Shown: positions 24,063 to 37,045, counted from the stretch's first letter. The stretch is 64,000 nt of DNA from Fragilariopsis cylindrus CCMP1102 (GCA_900095095.1 FMBT01000293.1:682001-746000); one strand, 5' to 3'. Made by a program: numbers and translations. Notes: a model not told the origin generated them from the letters alone.

Positions 24063-25697
24063 ATGAGTGCTAATTGGTGCGAGATTTGTCAAGAGTCATG
24101 TCTCCACCATCCGACGATATGCTCTGTTTGTGGCACTGCCTTAACCGTGCCGCAAAATGACGGTAGCGTTACTACGAATGACACTACGAATGACACTACG
24201 ACTAACGATCGATTAATTCAAGATATGGAATTGGCTAGTCGAGATCTAAATCAGATATTAGGTAATCTAAGAGGACAAGTTCAAGACCTCGACAGTCTAA
24301 CTCGGAATATTATTCAACAGCAAGAAGATGGCAACAATCTTGGACTTCCACCGGAAGCATGGGATCCTCAACATTCTTCGGGTTCGTCATCTCGACCTAC
24401 CAGCAAGGATACATTGAGTAAGATTCCTCGATTTCTTTTGAATGAAAAGAGTAATCTTTTTCGACAGGCAAAATTACAAATAAATGAGTATTTGACTCCA
24501 AATGATGTTACAAGTACTGCTGCGAGTGTTACGTCTACTGTTCCCGCCGTGTTCGAATGTGACGACAACGATTCGTCGCGTGTAATAACGGAGAATTTTA
24601 GTGCAACCAGCAAAACTATACGGAGCTACGATTGCATTGTTGGTGAGTGAGCAGTGACTCGAGTCGAGTCGAACCGAATCGAATCACAATGTTTCTGCTA
24701 ATAGACGAAACATATCTTCTATATTTTCTTCTTCTTAATTACTCGTTTAGTTGCATATTTTCTTTCTTACCTCTCCACATTTTCTTTTGCTTTCTTCTCT
24801 TTTAATCTATCTTTAGGCGAATTTGGTGCAACAAAGGACTTTATGTTCGACAGTGAATTAGTTTTGGCATTTCCGTTGACAGGGAGAGGCGGATTAAGCG
24901 AAGAAATAAAGACACAAATAGCTCACTTACGCCGGAAAAACTCACAGCGATCGATGGATGACAATGACAATGGCGACGATAAAATGAAATCTGGTGACAT
25001 CGGAACTGCTTCAGCTACGAAAGTCATCGTGTTCATGGTCAGAGGAGATGGGCTAACATTTGTTCAGAAAGTACTCATGGCTCAAGAAGCTGGTGCTGCA
25101 GCTGTTATTATTGGGAACAATACCCCCAGCCCTTGGCCATACGTGATGAAAGACTCAAAGGGTGAAGCTGAGAAACTTGGACGACAGGTTCTGATTCCTG
25201 TTGCTATGGTTAAGGAAGTGGATGCCCAGCAAATCCTACGCATGTTTGAAAAGCAGAAACAAATGGTAGAACAGCGAAAATATATGCTATCGTCGCTAGC
25301 TGTTCCAAAACAAATAATCATTACCAAAGAAAAGTCGCAGGGACAACAAACTCAACCTATATGTTCACAAAAACAACAGGAGCAACGGCAACCTAATCGC
25401 TACAACTTTCATCTCTTATGCAATCTACAGATAGCAACACAGTCTTGTGACTGTGCCGTATGTTGTGAAAGACTAGAATATTCAGAGAAGGTACTGCAAG
25501 TACCGGGCTGTGGTCACATATTTCACGAAGCGTGTGCTTTAGTTTGGCTTCAATCTCATAATACTTGTCCATACTGCCGACGAGAATTGCCTACGGACGA
25601 TCCTGAGTATGAACGAGAACGACGGCTGAGACAACAACGACCGAATTCTACCAACAGGGAAAGTACAAATTCTGGTGCCAATGCATTTTACGGATGA
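24063..25697 (+). CDS. Zinc-ribbon/PA-domain/RING-H2 protein, putative E3 ubiquitin ligase
   Basis: Two exons: 24063-24642 and 24817-25697, with a 174-nt intron (gtgagt, ctttag); spliced length 486 residues. The N-terminus has a C-x2-C...C-x2-C zinc ribbon (WCEICQESC...CSVCGT), similar in position to that of RNF115/RNF126 ligases. The middle has a protease-associated (PA) fold (MVRGDGLTFVQKVLMAQEAGAAAVIIGNN). The C-terminus has a RING-H2 finger with all eight ligands (CAVC...C-G-H-I-F-H-E-A-C...CPYC). No signal peptide or membrane span separates PA from RING, unlike the classic PA-TM-RING ligases. Cysteine and histidine spacing supports E3 activity; substrates are unknown. Start chosen at the first in-frame ATG. 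Confidence 0.82.
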
Positions 25698-26116
25698 AAA
25701 TTTATAGCAGATTAAGATATTATAATCACCGTAGTAAAAAATTAATGGCTGACGAAATCGCTACTAGTACAGATTGACATTTTCTTTTACTTTCACCACA
25801 TACAAATCGTTTATGCTGTACATACTAGTGACAACCTTACTTTCTTTTCTTTTACAATAACTGTACTCTACTAGTCAGATAGTTCATTTTTTGTCGTTAT
25901 TCATTATGAAGACGAACAGCCGTTCTACTAGGTTACCCCAATTGCAAAAATTAGGTTATATATTTTGCGAAATGAAGAAATAATAATAATGAGTAAAAAA
26001 GGACGAATCATGTGCTCGGCTAATTTGTCTATAGTGTACATTCATATGTAAAAACTTGAATAGAAGAGCTCATAACGTTAATATTTTGATTCAAAAATAG
26101 CTGGTTGATACTCAGA
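25698..26116. other. Convergent intergenic spacer
   Basis: About 420 bases between the 3' ends of the PA/RING gene (+) and the prolyl hydroxylase gene (-). AT-rich; nothing else seen. Confidence 0.7.
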
Positions 26117-28728
26117 TTAGATGACAAACTTTTGAGTAGGGCCGTCTTCTTCGGTAATTACCCACGTTTTTACTACTTTCTTGTTGACTTTCACGTTCCA
26201 CACATGACCTTCGAAGGTGTTCACGCCAAGCACAGGATCGCCTGGTTTTAGGCTTCCCCAGAATTGATCTTGATAAAAAAGTTTGGCTTCTGCAAAGGTT
26301 GGATCTTGTCCAGAATTTTCAAACTCGGCCGATATCTTCATGTTCGTGGGTGCTGTAACAGCTCCTCCATTTTCGTTTTGGAACTTTTTCTTTATTGGCG
26401 ATCCGGCGAAACCAGAACGAGGTGTATTCCATACCCAAAGATTTGCGGCATACTTTTGATTACTCAGTACTGGACATGCACCGTGGAGCGAACTCTTATC
26501 CACCTCACCATTGGGATGTTGACTGTAGAATAATACAGCACGGGATGAATGAGGACGAATTGCCAATCGCGTTCGACATAGTACAACCTAAGGGAGATGG
26601 ATTGAAAGAGAATAATTTGTTGAGTATCCAATATGACATACATTTGACAAAAATTTAATAGAAAGAGCCCAAACAAGTTCGATCGTTAGTATTCCTGAAG
26701 AAATGGAGTAGAAAAAGAACGTGCATCCCAACTCCAAGCGATAAAATCTCGATGAATCTTACCAGATTTTCTTCCCAGGATCCGCTCTTCAGTACCGATC
26801 CACGGTCAGAGACTCTCAACTGTTCTCGAGCCTAATAAATGAAGTTTGAATGTGCATGGGTGAGTTTTGAATAATCAAATTCACATTTCGCATACGTATA
26901 ATCTATAGCGAAAGTTGTCTTACCTCGTTGCTAGATACAGCTTCCTCCTCTTCAAGGGCAATTTTGGGCATCATTCCCTGCGGAAAAACGGTTTCGCCAC
27001 CATCATCATCTCCAAGATCAGACATATATAGTAAGATAGTAGCATATCGATTTCCTCCTGTTCCACTAGACTCATAATCATGCTTTAACTGCCCACTCTA
27101 CATAGAATAATCAGTACAGAGGGTAAACAAGATTAAGACAGCCGCGAGTTTAGTATCGTATATTATTCTGTTGGATATAATTATGTAAAAAGCTCAACTC
27201 AGCGCAATAATGATCATAGTGTTCTTACATTGTCCTCAATGAAATCTAAGTGAGAATTGTATGCCTTCGACACGTTGTACCGTAAAATTTGTAAGCCATC
27301 ACTGTGAGACTACCGCATAATAATTTTAGGATTTGGTTGTAAGAAACGAAATATAAATAAATTAGAGTGTACTCGTACTGAGGAACGAAATAGGAAGTCC
27401 ATTCGGTTAGAATATAGAAACAAAGACAAAACACATCAATAAACGATAATTATTCTGTACCTCAATGTATTCATCGTAGCCTAAAGCTTCAAAACAACGT
27501 CTACCGAAAAAAAAAGGAAGAAAAATGAATAAATGAAGAAGATGAAAGAAAAAAAGAAAATTTGAGATACAGTATATAGTAATTGTAGAAATGGACCAGA
27601 ATATTTTAGAATATCATTGGAGAAATTGATGACAAAAACATACTTCTTAATTTTAATGGCAGTTTTTCCACTTGTGTCAAAACCGCTTTCGGATGTTCTT
27701 CTAGAATTCACCGAATGAGAGCTTGCCCCAGTTGTACTCCGCTTAATCCTGTGTGAATCGGATTTTTCTGCCTGTGCCTTCTCAACAATTTCCTTACTCT
27801 CGTCTCGGGAGAAGAAATTGAAAACGTCAAAAACTCGTGGGCTTAAAGAAAGAACTTCCAGGTATATAGCCTTATCGAGGGCACCTGGTACATGTGGCAG
27901 ATGGAAAATTTCTCCAACATAAGAAGGAGCAAACATGAAAACACGTCCTGCAGGTACAGCGTAGAGATGGATTTCTGCCGGAGATTTTTCTCCATAATTT
28001 TTATCTGACAGACAAGTTTGTGTTTCGCTTTCGTCGTCTGTTTGGCATTCCTTCTTATCTTTGTCGAGAAACATCATTATTTTGGATAGTAATTGAAATT
28101 GAGTGACACGGAGACCCTCTCGAGTATGGAAGTGACAAGGCAACGAAGTACTTTGACCCGATTTGACTGGTACGAGATCATTGTGATCTAAGAGGATCGG
28201 AGTATGGTCTATTCCCATATCACAGAAACCTAAGAAACCCTGGGATTTGTCCTTATATACTTCTGCAGAATGACAATTATTGGACGGGTTGGTCAGAACC
28301 CCATGAAAAGTTTTTGTCAAGAGTGATTCAAATTGATACTTATCCACTTCAGTAGGACATCCTTCGACTTCGTAATTCAATCTAAGTTCTTCTAGAACGG
28401 TATTAATTTGTACGTTTCCACAGGGTGTAGTTTCTCCGTTTCTGTGTAGTATAATAAGAGGAACATCTTTATACGAATCAACGTCTCCAATAGCTGGTAG
28501 GAGGGATCGAAATCGATCGTCGCACGATGGAGTATGACTAGGAGCTGCCGCAATATCATCTTGATTATCCAATAGGTCCCGGGTAGATGATTCAACGAAT
28601 ATACCACTACCGGTATTTGATGTGTTTATTGACCGGTAAAAAATCATAGACACGATGCAACACGAGATCATCAGCAAAAGCAAAAACTTTGCGTGTCCGC
28701 CATTTTTAAGAGTTCTATCTTTCTTCAT
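26117..28728 (-). CDS. Prolyl 4-hydroxylase-type 2-oxoglutarate/Fe(II) dioxygenase
   Basis: Six exons: 27644-28728, 27461-27500 (40 nt), 27229-27309, 26924-27097, 26763-26831 and 26117-26587. All borders are GT-AG and phase is kept throughout, giving 639 residues. The N-terminus has a type II membrane anchor (FLLLLMISCCIVSMIFY). The C-terminal third is a P4H catalytic domain: LQILRYNVSKAYNSHLDFIED carries the HxD iron ligands, GGNRYATILLYMSDLGDDDGGETVFP is the core strand set, and LHGACPVLSNQKYAANLWVWN carries the distal His and the 2-oxoglutarate Lys. Residues about 50-330 form an upstream domain I do not recognise (CDDRFRSLLPAIGD...HLYAVPAGRVFMFAP). A secretory-pathway prolyl hydroxylase acting on cell-wall or glycoproteins is the likely role. 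Confidence 0.87.
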
Positions 28729-29339
28729 TAGTATGCCGAGTGCTGAAAGTCGATAACAACAACAAGAAGATTAAATTTAAATGTTAATTTCTTTGATTCG
28801 TTTCCCGATATCGATTCATTCGGTTTCCTTCAGGTCATATCCTCTCAATTTGAGGATTGAACTCAGCAACAATGCGGCCGACAAGACTGAAAAAGTGCAT
28901 CGAGACATTTACTTTAACATGCAGTACCGGTACTAGTAGTACAACACATAGGTACCCCTACAGTTAGTACTAGTATCTAAAACACAACAAAAAAGCTGTA
29001 TGATTTTTAACTCTAACTCTAACTTCTAACTGTGTAAGTACTCAGTAGCGAGGCGGCATCGATGCTGGGGTCGCCAACTTCTTACAGTAACGGCTCGCAA
29101 ATACTACTGTATCAACGTAGATACAAACAAGCAAAGATTACATAAAGCTTCTCCATTATTTCTTCCAGTACAGTATTACAACACAATAAAGACCAAATAC
29201 AAGTACGACGTCAACTTAGAAAGAGATTATATCTACAAGTACTACGGCATTTGTATTTTTGGACGTCACGCTACTATTAGAAATTGAAGGGAGAATTCAC
29301 TCTTTTGTTTATATCTTCTCGATCTAGTTTATATTGACC
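28729..29339. other. Divergent promoter region
   Basis: About 610 bases between the prolyl hydroxylase gene (-) and the V-ATPase subunit C gene (+). It holds several short tracts rich in CTAGT/ACTAG (28933-28975) and should contain both promoters. No gene seen. Confidence 0.65.
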
Positions 29340-30985
29340 ATGAGCTACTGTATAGTCGCGATTTCAAACGATGGAGGTGCTCCGGAACAAGCCTATCGCA
29401 AAATGCAGTCGGCTGGTGCTTGTCCAGAGGCTCCTTATGCTGGTGAGTAGCAGACAGTTATTTTCATTTTTTCAAGAACGAAAATGTTAACAGCCTGGCG
29501 TTTAAGCTGTTTTGTGCTGGGGAGGGAAATGAAAAGCAAGCACCCGTTTCTCATTCATATCATTTGTTCGTGCTCTTCCCTATCCATCTTTTTCTTTATT
29601 GTTTGTGTTTTGTTGTATTGTGATGATACATACATACATACATACATACATACACACATACATACATACATATACACCATATCAGAAATGTTCAAATTCG
29701 AAGTTCCGTCCTTGACTGTCGGTACTTTGGACACTCTGATGACTTTAAGTGATGATCTGGTTAAAACAGATGGTGTTGTAGAACAAACAGTGAGAAAAAT
29801 TGAAAGGACGACCGCAGAATTGTTCGATCGCAAATCGTCCGACCTCACTGTTGGAGGTAAGTAAAATAAGTCTTAGTCTGATTATTACTACCATTATTAT
29901 TATTTTTGTTGCTACTGCTTGCACGATTTAGATGATCGGTATTAGCACTACTTCATTTTTGTGTACTAACATCAACATCAAATCTTATGACATATGTAGG
30001 AGTTCCTGCCCAGAGATACATTCAACAGTTCGCTTGGGATTCGGCAAAGTACCCTAACCGACGACCATTGAAAGAATTAGTCGCCATGATTGCCGGCGGT
30101 GCAGCGGGGATTGAGGAAGAACTCAAACAGCTCACTACTTCATTTGCGGATAAGCAAGCTGCCTTGCAAGATGCTAAACGTAAATCTGGAGGTAACCTGA
30201 TGAAGGCTGATTTGAACGATTCGTTGGATGCAGCAACCATGAGTAATGTCAACATAGTTGATACTGAATATCTCAAAACTGTCTTCGTTGCCATTCCTAA
30301 ACAAGCCAAGGAAAATTTTGAATCTACAATTGAAAGCCTTGGTAGCGATGTCGTTGGATTTGGTGGCCCCGATTGGAGCAAAGATTCTACCAAATTGGGT
30401 GGACCAATTTCTTTTGGCAACCAAGTCGACCGTCATAAAGTGTGTGGGTCCCCTGTCGTTCCTGGATCTGCGCAACTCGTTAAGTCAGACGACGATTCAC
30501 TCCTTTATGCCGTTACTATCCTCAAAGGAGAGTACGAGGCAGGTCATTACGAAGGTAGCGAATTCCACGCAGGATCATTCAAGGAATTCGAGCCAGAACT
30601 AGCCAAGGCCTGTCGCGAGAAACGCTTTGTTCTTCGTGAATTCAAGTGGGATCCATCGCAAGCTGCAAAATCAGCAATGGCTAGGGAGCAACTATATGTG
30701 GAAGTTGATGGGATGAAGAGTGCGCTTATGAGATGGTGCAAGACTCATTTTGGTGACGCCTTCGTTGCCTGGATGCACATCAAGGCAATCCGTGTATTCG
30801 TCGAATCTGTTCTACGTTATGGTCTGCCCGTTGACTTCACATCCGTCCTTTACAAGATTCATAACGGAAAAGACTATCAGCTAACGCAAAAACTCGACAA
30901 GTCTCTTGGAAGTGGAGCTGATGATGATATTGATGAAGGCGCAGAAGAATATCATGATTTTGTCTTGCTCAAGTTTGAACCGTAG
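29340..30985 (+). CDS. V-type H+-ATPase subunit C (V1 sector)
   Basis: Three exons: 29340-29442, 29686-29856 and 30000-30985; spliced length 419 residues in unbroken phase, close to the family norm. Subunit C bridges the peripheral stalks and the V0 collar, and leaves during reversible V1/V0 disassembly. Recognisable blocks are MSYCIVAISNDG, FEVPSLTVGTLDTLMTLSDDL, VGGVPAQRYIQQFAWDSAKYP, SSLLYAVTILK-type segments with FVLREFKWD, and the very conserved AWMHIKAIRVFVESVLRYGLPVDF with KIHNGKDYQL near the C-terminus. The first intron contains a CATA tetranucleotide repeat (29627-29676). Confidence 0.95.
29627..29676. repeat. (CATA)n microsatellite in V-ATPase C intron 1
   Basis: A run of CATA/TACA units lies just before the acceptor of intron 1 and is followed by tatacaccatatcag at the splice site. 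Confidence 0.9.
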
Positions 30986-31080
30986 AGCAGGCATTTATAT
31001 AATAATTAGACTTCCTAGCATGCAAACTACTGTAGTGAGACAATACAAGTACATCCACTATCTTTAAATTTTGTTATTAG

Positions 31081-34000
31081 CTAGCTTAAGGTGGATTTTT
31101 TTCCTTTTTTAGGATTCTTTATTCGTCCTTTTAGTTCTTGTTCTGCGGATAGAGCCATCAATACGATTTCGCTTGCGCTTTTTGCAACTGGTGGTATGAC
31201 TCGACCTTTCATGCTAATTCGATAGGAACCATATACTGGCCGATGGTCGGAATGCTGCGCTTCTGGTACGCTTTGGTAATCTAGTACACGGATACCATTA
31301 GAAGGTAAGAATAGAATTCGATCCGTCCATGCGGGGATTCGTTGCTTGTGCGAAGTATCGTATGAATGGGATTCCTTGTCAAATTTGAACGTAGGCATAA
31401 ACGCAATCTTACCCTCGGCGAAACCTGGAAATGCGCGTCCCTCGGCCATTGAATTAATCAATTGATCATGACGAATGAGATCATCGAGCGAAGTCTTATC
31501 GCGACTTCCATGGAGAATTGTGTACTCTGTCAATTCGCGAGGTAGATCGACGCGATAATTTAAGTCACCACAAAAGAAAACGCGATCCACAGAATCAAAA
31601 AGAAATGAACCGCTCGAAGAAGTCGAATCGTCTTCTGTCATTCTTCTTGGAACAAAACCTTCCGGGGCTTGGGCTTCTAGTTCAGAGGAGATGCGCCAAA
31701 AGTCTGAATCTCTTGCTTCTGTGTTTTTCACATGAGCAGCCAAATGAGCTGTGACAAAGACCATCCGTAATGACCTAGATCGCTTCGATCTTCGTTTCTT
31801 CCAATTTGTTTTTAGCCTTAACTTTAACAAAGGCAGCAATAGCTCCCTTGTTGTGAAACACGTTGCCAATACCACATGTTACATCGGCTACAAAACATCT
31901 TCGATATCTTTCAGGAATGATCTTTTAGCAAAGAGACCAAACTGAATTCCACCAAGAAGATGCAAAGCAAGAGGAACATATCCTTTCCCCAACATCTTTA
32001 TCATCAATCGACGAAACTCCCTCGAACGTCTTCCTTCACTACGTCGGGGCTTAATATTTTCACATTCCTGCCCAGATATTAAAACAAGATCACTTCCATG
32101 ACCGGGTGATATTCCATTCTTCCTAAATTTGCGAATGAATGCAGCGTCTTCCTCCGACGGAGATTCTTCTGCAAGGTTCCAAGTAACAATAGAGACTATT
32201 GCGTCTGACTTTTTGTCACTAATATTTTCAAGCGACGTTCTATTTAATGCAGCATTCTGTTCTTGCTGCTCTTTCGATCTACATAAATCTTCAACGTCAA
32301 CTCTAAAGTCATCTTGAACAGACGTAGATGCCTTAGATGTAGTGTCATTGGTGGTTGCTCCCTCTTCCTCTTCATCTTGATTAATATCGGGCTCCAACGA
32401 TTCGCCTGTTATATTCAACAGTATCGGTAGCATCTTGTTGAAATTTTCTTCGTTACCATTATCGAGATACCCTCCCCTAGTCTTGTTTCCAAAAATCTCA
32501 GTAAATGAGTCAGTTTCTTTTATCCACGAACGCACATCTTCTTGCAAAACTTCTTCGATGAAACTCACCACATCTTGTTCTAGGTTGATATCCTCCTTTT
32601 TAGGGTTTATTATCTCGCTCTCAAAGTTCTCATGGGAATTGATAGAATCGTCAGTTCGAACATCGCATATATCTTGATCTTTGTCCTTTTCTGGAATATC
32701 AACACCTTTTCTTGGCATATCAACTATATGGTGTCTCCTCGATCGTTCCCCCTCATCTTTTATTTTATCTTCATCGTCAATAATGGATTTGATCCTCGGT
32801 CGTTTTTCACAAGTTACAGATTCGTTATTACTGTTTACTTCCACGATATCACTGCCTTCTTGACTATGCATAACTTTGGACAAGTTTTTGTATGATTCGT
32901 CATCCTTCTTCGTTTCTTCTAGCGGGTTGATTATTTCTACCACTACCCGATCGATGTTTTTGTTTGAAGTGACGTCAACACTAACTTCAGACTTACTTGC
33001 TTTCCCGTCGAATTCTTGACATTCAACTTCTACTGATGGATAATCCTTGCGTGTTACGTGTTGAATTTGTTTTTTTTCACCGACCTTGGTGGTATCCTGT
33101 CTTTTTTCAATCATCGATCTACTCTCTTCATCAACATTTCTATCCATAGCACGGGATTCTCCGTCAACCGTTTCTGCGCCCACTAATGCAGATGTGTTGG
33201 TGTTATTGTTGTTCACTTTGTCCTCGGTTTCAGAAAAAGACAAGCCCGCTGATGTTGATGTTGTTGTTGTTGTTACATTTCCAATCGATTTCATAGTATT
33301 CAGTGCTGTAGCCGAAGTTTCTGAAGATGCTAGTGTCTGGTTTGAATTTGGTTCGTTCTGATTTTTATTCTCCAAGATGACGAGAGGAGAAGGTATTTCC
33401 GGTATTTTGTTCGTTGTTTTTGCGTCGATAGTATTGACTGTGACACGGTTTTCTTCGACGTTGTCTATTGATTGAGGTATATGCACATATCCTTCTGGGA
33501 TGGCCGTGTACATATTATTTTTACCATCTTCCTCTGATAAGATACTTCCTGGATCAATATTTTCGACATTTGATGGCACTTTGTTATCACTTGTACTACG
33601 GCGCTTCCTCTTTCTGGGGGATATCATTTTCGTTCCACTGGATGTTGTTGGTATAACCGCCGTTGTTTGGCTTGTTCGTGTGAAGTCAGTTGTCAAAGAT
33701 GTTATATTGGAAATTTTCTTTCTCTTTCTTTTCTTTTTGGCAATTCTAACCCTTGTGTCTTCTTGTGTGTCAGTAGATTCTCGAGGAATGAAGCTAGAGG
33801 GAGAAATGCGCGTTGTAGTTTCCAATATTGGTTGGGTAGGTCCTCGTTTACTTGGATCAGAATAGTTAGATTTTGATTTCTTCTTCTTTTGCTTCATTTT
33901 TTTATCTATATTATTGATACTGCGTCGTTTCCTGTTTTCGATGCTATCGTAAGATATCTTTGTCTTTGAATGCCGTTCCGACGAAATAGGTGTTGCTGTT

Positions 34001-34851
34001 TCTGATGATGGTAGAGTCATGTTGTGGATTGTATCGATTTTTCCAACCATCGCCTTACTATGACGACTTTTCTTTGTCTTTATATTTATATTTGTCTTTC
34101 GTTTTCTTTTACGCTTTGCATTCATTTTGGTATCGTCCGGAGTAGAATAGCTGTCTATCAAACTGTTTCTCGCGGAATTGCGATGTTTCACACTGTAATT
34201 TCTATGATCTTCCCCTTTCCTTCTTTTCCTTCTCTGAGTCGAGTGATCACGAACAAACGTTGATTGCTTTCTTATCTTATGTTCCGACTCGTTTTTACTG
34301 GTAAGAGAAGCAGATGATTCCACTTGTCTTTCCAAGCCAAATGCGGGAGCAGGGAGATTCACTGGTGTTGTATCTGAACCCTTCATGTTATTTTTGGCTA
34401 TCAATGACGTGCCCGTTTTACGTTGATGCGATCTCTGTCCGCCACTCGATTTACGCTTTTTGCTCTTTGATCGTTTCTTCTTCTTGGAAGAAGAATGCGG
34501 TGGCGGCAGTGATTCCGCGGAAGAAGATATCGGTTCTTCCTCTTGTGTATTCTCGACAACAAAGGATGTCGGTGCAAATGAAGGACCAGCCGCATTGTTG
34601 TATCTAGAAATTGAATTTGTGCCGCTTTGGTCCGACCTCCTGAATGGTGCAAGACCCGAAGAGGAAGAGGAAGCGGAAGAAAACGTAGCTGCCTCCACGA
34701 AAAATATGCGACAAAGAAAGTTGTTGGTATATTGATAATTCTGCCATTTCGGAACAAGAAGATCCGTCAGAGAAGCGGAATATAGTGCGAAGAAAAGAAG
34801 AGCTCTTAATTTTGCTTTTAATAATAGAGATTGGTTTGTCATTTTATACAT
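31081..34851 (-). CDS. Inositol polyphosphate 5-phosphatase with long basic N-terminal region, frameshifted
   Basis: Catalytic domain of the 5-phosphatase superfamily (synaptojanin/OCRL type), which removes the 5-phosphate from phosphoinositides. Motifs in order: VTWNLAEESP, LVLISGQE, GIGNVFHNKGAIAAFV, VTAHLAAHVKN, FFCGDLNYRVDL, PTFKFDKES...YDTSHKQRIPAWTDRILF and HSDHRPVYGSYRI, so metal and phosphate ligands are present. About 820 residues precede it: a hydrophobic segment near the start, then Lys/Arg/Ser-rich low-complexity sequence with many KRKRK-like blocks and acidic repeats. Two opposite one-base shifts bracket about 85 nt: the frame leaves at 31888-31891, where a TAG appears next to a T run, and returns near 31800-31830. 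The middle piece carries the conserved GNxxxxKGA box, so the protein is legible across the break. The ATG at 34851 is the start. Confidence 0.83.
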
Positions 34852-35253
34852 TTGCAACTACTTGCGGATCGTCGTCTTCGGCGCCGTCGTCTCTAAGAGT
34901 CTCTAAAGACTAAAAAAATTGCAGCTATATCAGCTGGCAACGAGTGGTAGTCCAAGGTAAAGTTTGTCAGCTTTAAAGATACGTTATGATAACTTATTTC
35001 TTTTAGCTACAAGTTCGAAGTGTACAATGTACACATCAGGCCAACATCATGAGACTGAAGATTGACTGCTGTATTGCTCTATTGGACTTTTTACGTACAT
35101 ACAGTAATAACGCTGGCTATTAAAGTGGGGGTAAATTTTGAATTTGGAGGAAGAGGAGTACGAAAGATCACCCCTGTAACAATCAAACGTGAATGACTGA
35201 CTAAGGACTGACCATACAAATGGATATACACTACACACAACATATTGAAAAGC

Positions 35254-35669
35254 TCATACTGTAAATGTGTCTAGTGTCATAGGCATGGACTGTTTTATAT
35301 TATATGCATCATCCTTGTAGGGATTGCTTCCGTCAAACCGAAACACTAGCTTTAGTGCTTCATTTTCCTCTTCTTTTGTGCCATTATACAGGATAAATCC
35401 TGTTAGTTTCACAACAATCGATGATTGTTGAAACGGGTTCAGTATCAAATAGGATTGATATTCAGACAATCTTACTCTTCTTGTAAGATTCTGTTATGAG
35501 GTAGAAAAGATACTCTCGATTCTATAGACTGGTTGCGATGTTCTACCAGGATACTCTCCCTTTTAGAATGCTGAAAGTCCTTCCGAACAATGTTCACTCT
35601 GTAAATGTAGATATTTCTATTATCTTTCCAGACAACGATATGTTCAAACGCAAAAGTTGTTATTAACAC
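35254..35669 (-). CDS. Possible small two-exon gene or gene remnant
   Basis: Two adjacent coding-like stretches: one reading ITTFAFEHIVVWKDNRNIYIY (35500-35660) and one reading LTGFILYNGTKEEENEALKLVF and ending at a stop near 35254. A GT-AG pair (gtagaac after 35549, cataacag before 35490) would join them in frame with an intron of about 56 nt. No ATG is evident upstream and no family is recognised. It could be a fragment of a decayed gene. Confidence 0.25.
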
Positions 35670-36992
35670 ACTTGTTTAATTAGTCTATGGTTATTACACT
35701 TTCTCAACAATAAAAGACAGCAATTGTTCATTTCTCGTGATCGAGGTAATTCTGCTCTTTTCTTCGTATTTTAGTATTGCGGTTTCCAGTAACCCTGTAT
35801 ACAACTTTCTGTTCCTAACTCACTTCGCCTTAATACATATATATCGTATTAGCGGTTCAAAGGGGGACATCGACATCTGCTCGACTTCCATATGTATAAC
35901 ACTCTTCATGATCGTGTTCTATATATTCGGACACTCTTCCTAATCGTGTTCCGGTTTGTATAAATATACCTAAGCACTTCACTTATTTGCGCTCGGTTCC
36001 AATTGCTTCGACAACTGCTTCGACAAGGTCACTTCCTGTAGGCCTACTTGTTTCTGCTCATCCTTCACTCTCTCGGTGCGTATGCCATTGACTGCATATT
36101 GTATAAAAAATCCAACTGTTCACCTCTCTTTGGTGCATTGCATTGTATCCATACTCTGACCTCCGCTTTCTTTCTAGTCATGGTAGGGATAATGTGTCCT
36201 TGGTTGGTTATTCCATAGTGACACGTGTCTTACGCCTACTTCTAATAAAAACTAGTTTAACAGCTAGTTAGTTAATACAATAGTTTGGGAAGTCTTCAGT
36301 CTACTGAGCCTTAGGTATCTAGATGCACTTACAGGTTATGAGTATACACAGGGTTGTGTTATCTAAAAGTGCAGCTATGCTGACATAGTAGTAATTATAA
36401 TTGGATATTCTTAGAGTTGTGAGAAGATCTCTTATTCAATAAAAGAGACATAAAATAGAGATGTAGAAAGAGAACTTTGTTGCGTGTAGAATGGTATAGA
36501 AGGGAAAGATATGAGGGCCTACACTTAATAGGTATCATATATATATATTCAATATAAATGGAAAACCCCTTGATACTAGATTCCAAGATAGGATCATAGA
36601 CAAAAGTTGTAATGGATTGATTGCTGAATGTGAAGGTACAAGGGAATACTAAATTTGCAGGAGTGTCAAAGTGTTGAGATGAAACAGATGGATTGTTGGT
36701 GGAGGACAATGCTTTGTTTGGGTAACAATATATACTATATATATATATTATATGTCTGACAAAGTGATATCATGAATGCAGTTCCAATCAATGACAACCC
36801 CTTAGTTAACAGTCTGGATCAACAAAAGAAAGGAAAGGACAACATCAACTTTACCACCCAAATAGTGTTTTCCAAGAGGGTGTAGAAATTGGCTCTCACA
36901 GTGTTAATATCAGTGCTTGGAACATTAAGTTAAAAGAAGTAATTGCTGTATTCTTTACCATCTGTATACCATCAAAGCATTAGAACGGCTTT

Positions 36993-37045
36993 CCGGTTAT
37001 AGGGAATTTGGGTTATAGGGAATTTGGAGGTGTGCAGGTGTGCAA
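36993..37045. repeat. Short tandem duplications
   Basis: Two adjacent copies of a 17-bp unit (ggttatagggaatttgg, slightly varied) are followed directly by a doubled 8-9-bp unit (ggtgtgca). The function is unknown; replication slippage is the simplest explanation. Confidence 0.7.

Noticed and set aside
35680-36360. Solo LTR of a second retroelement
   Set aside because: TATA-like and A-rich tracts are suggestive, but no second copy, TG/CA ends or target duplication could be defined.
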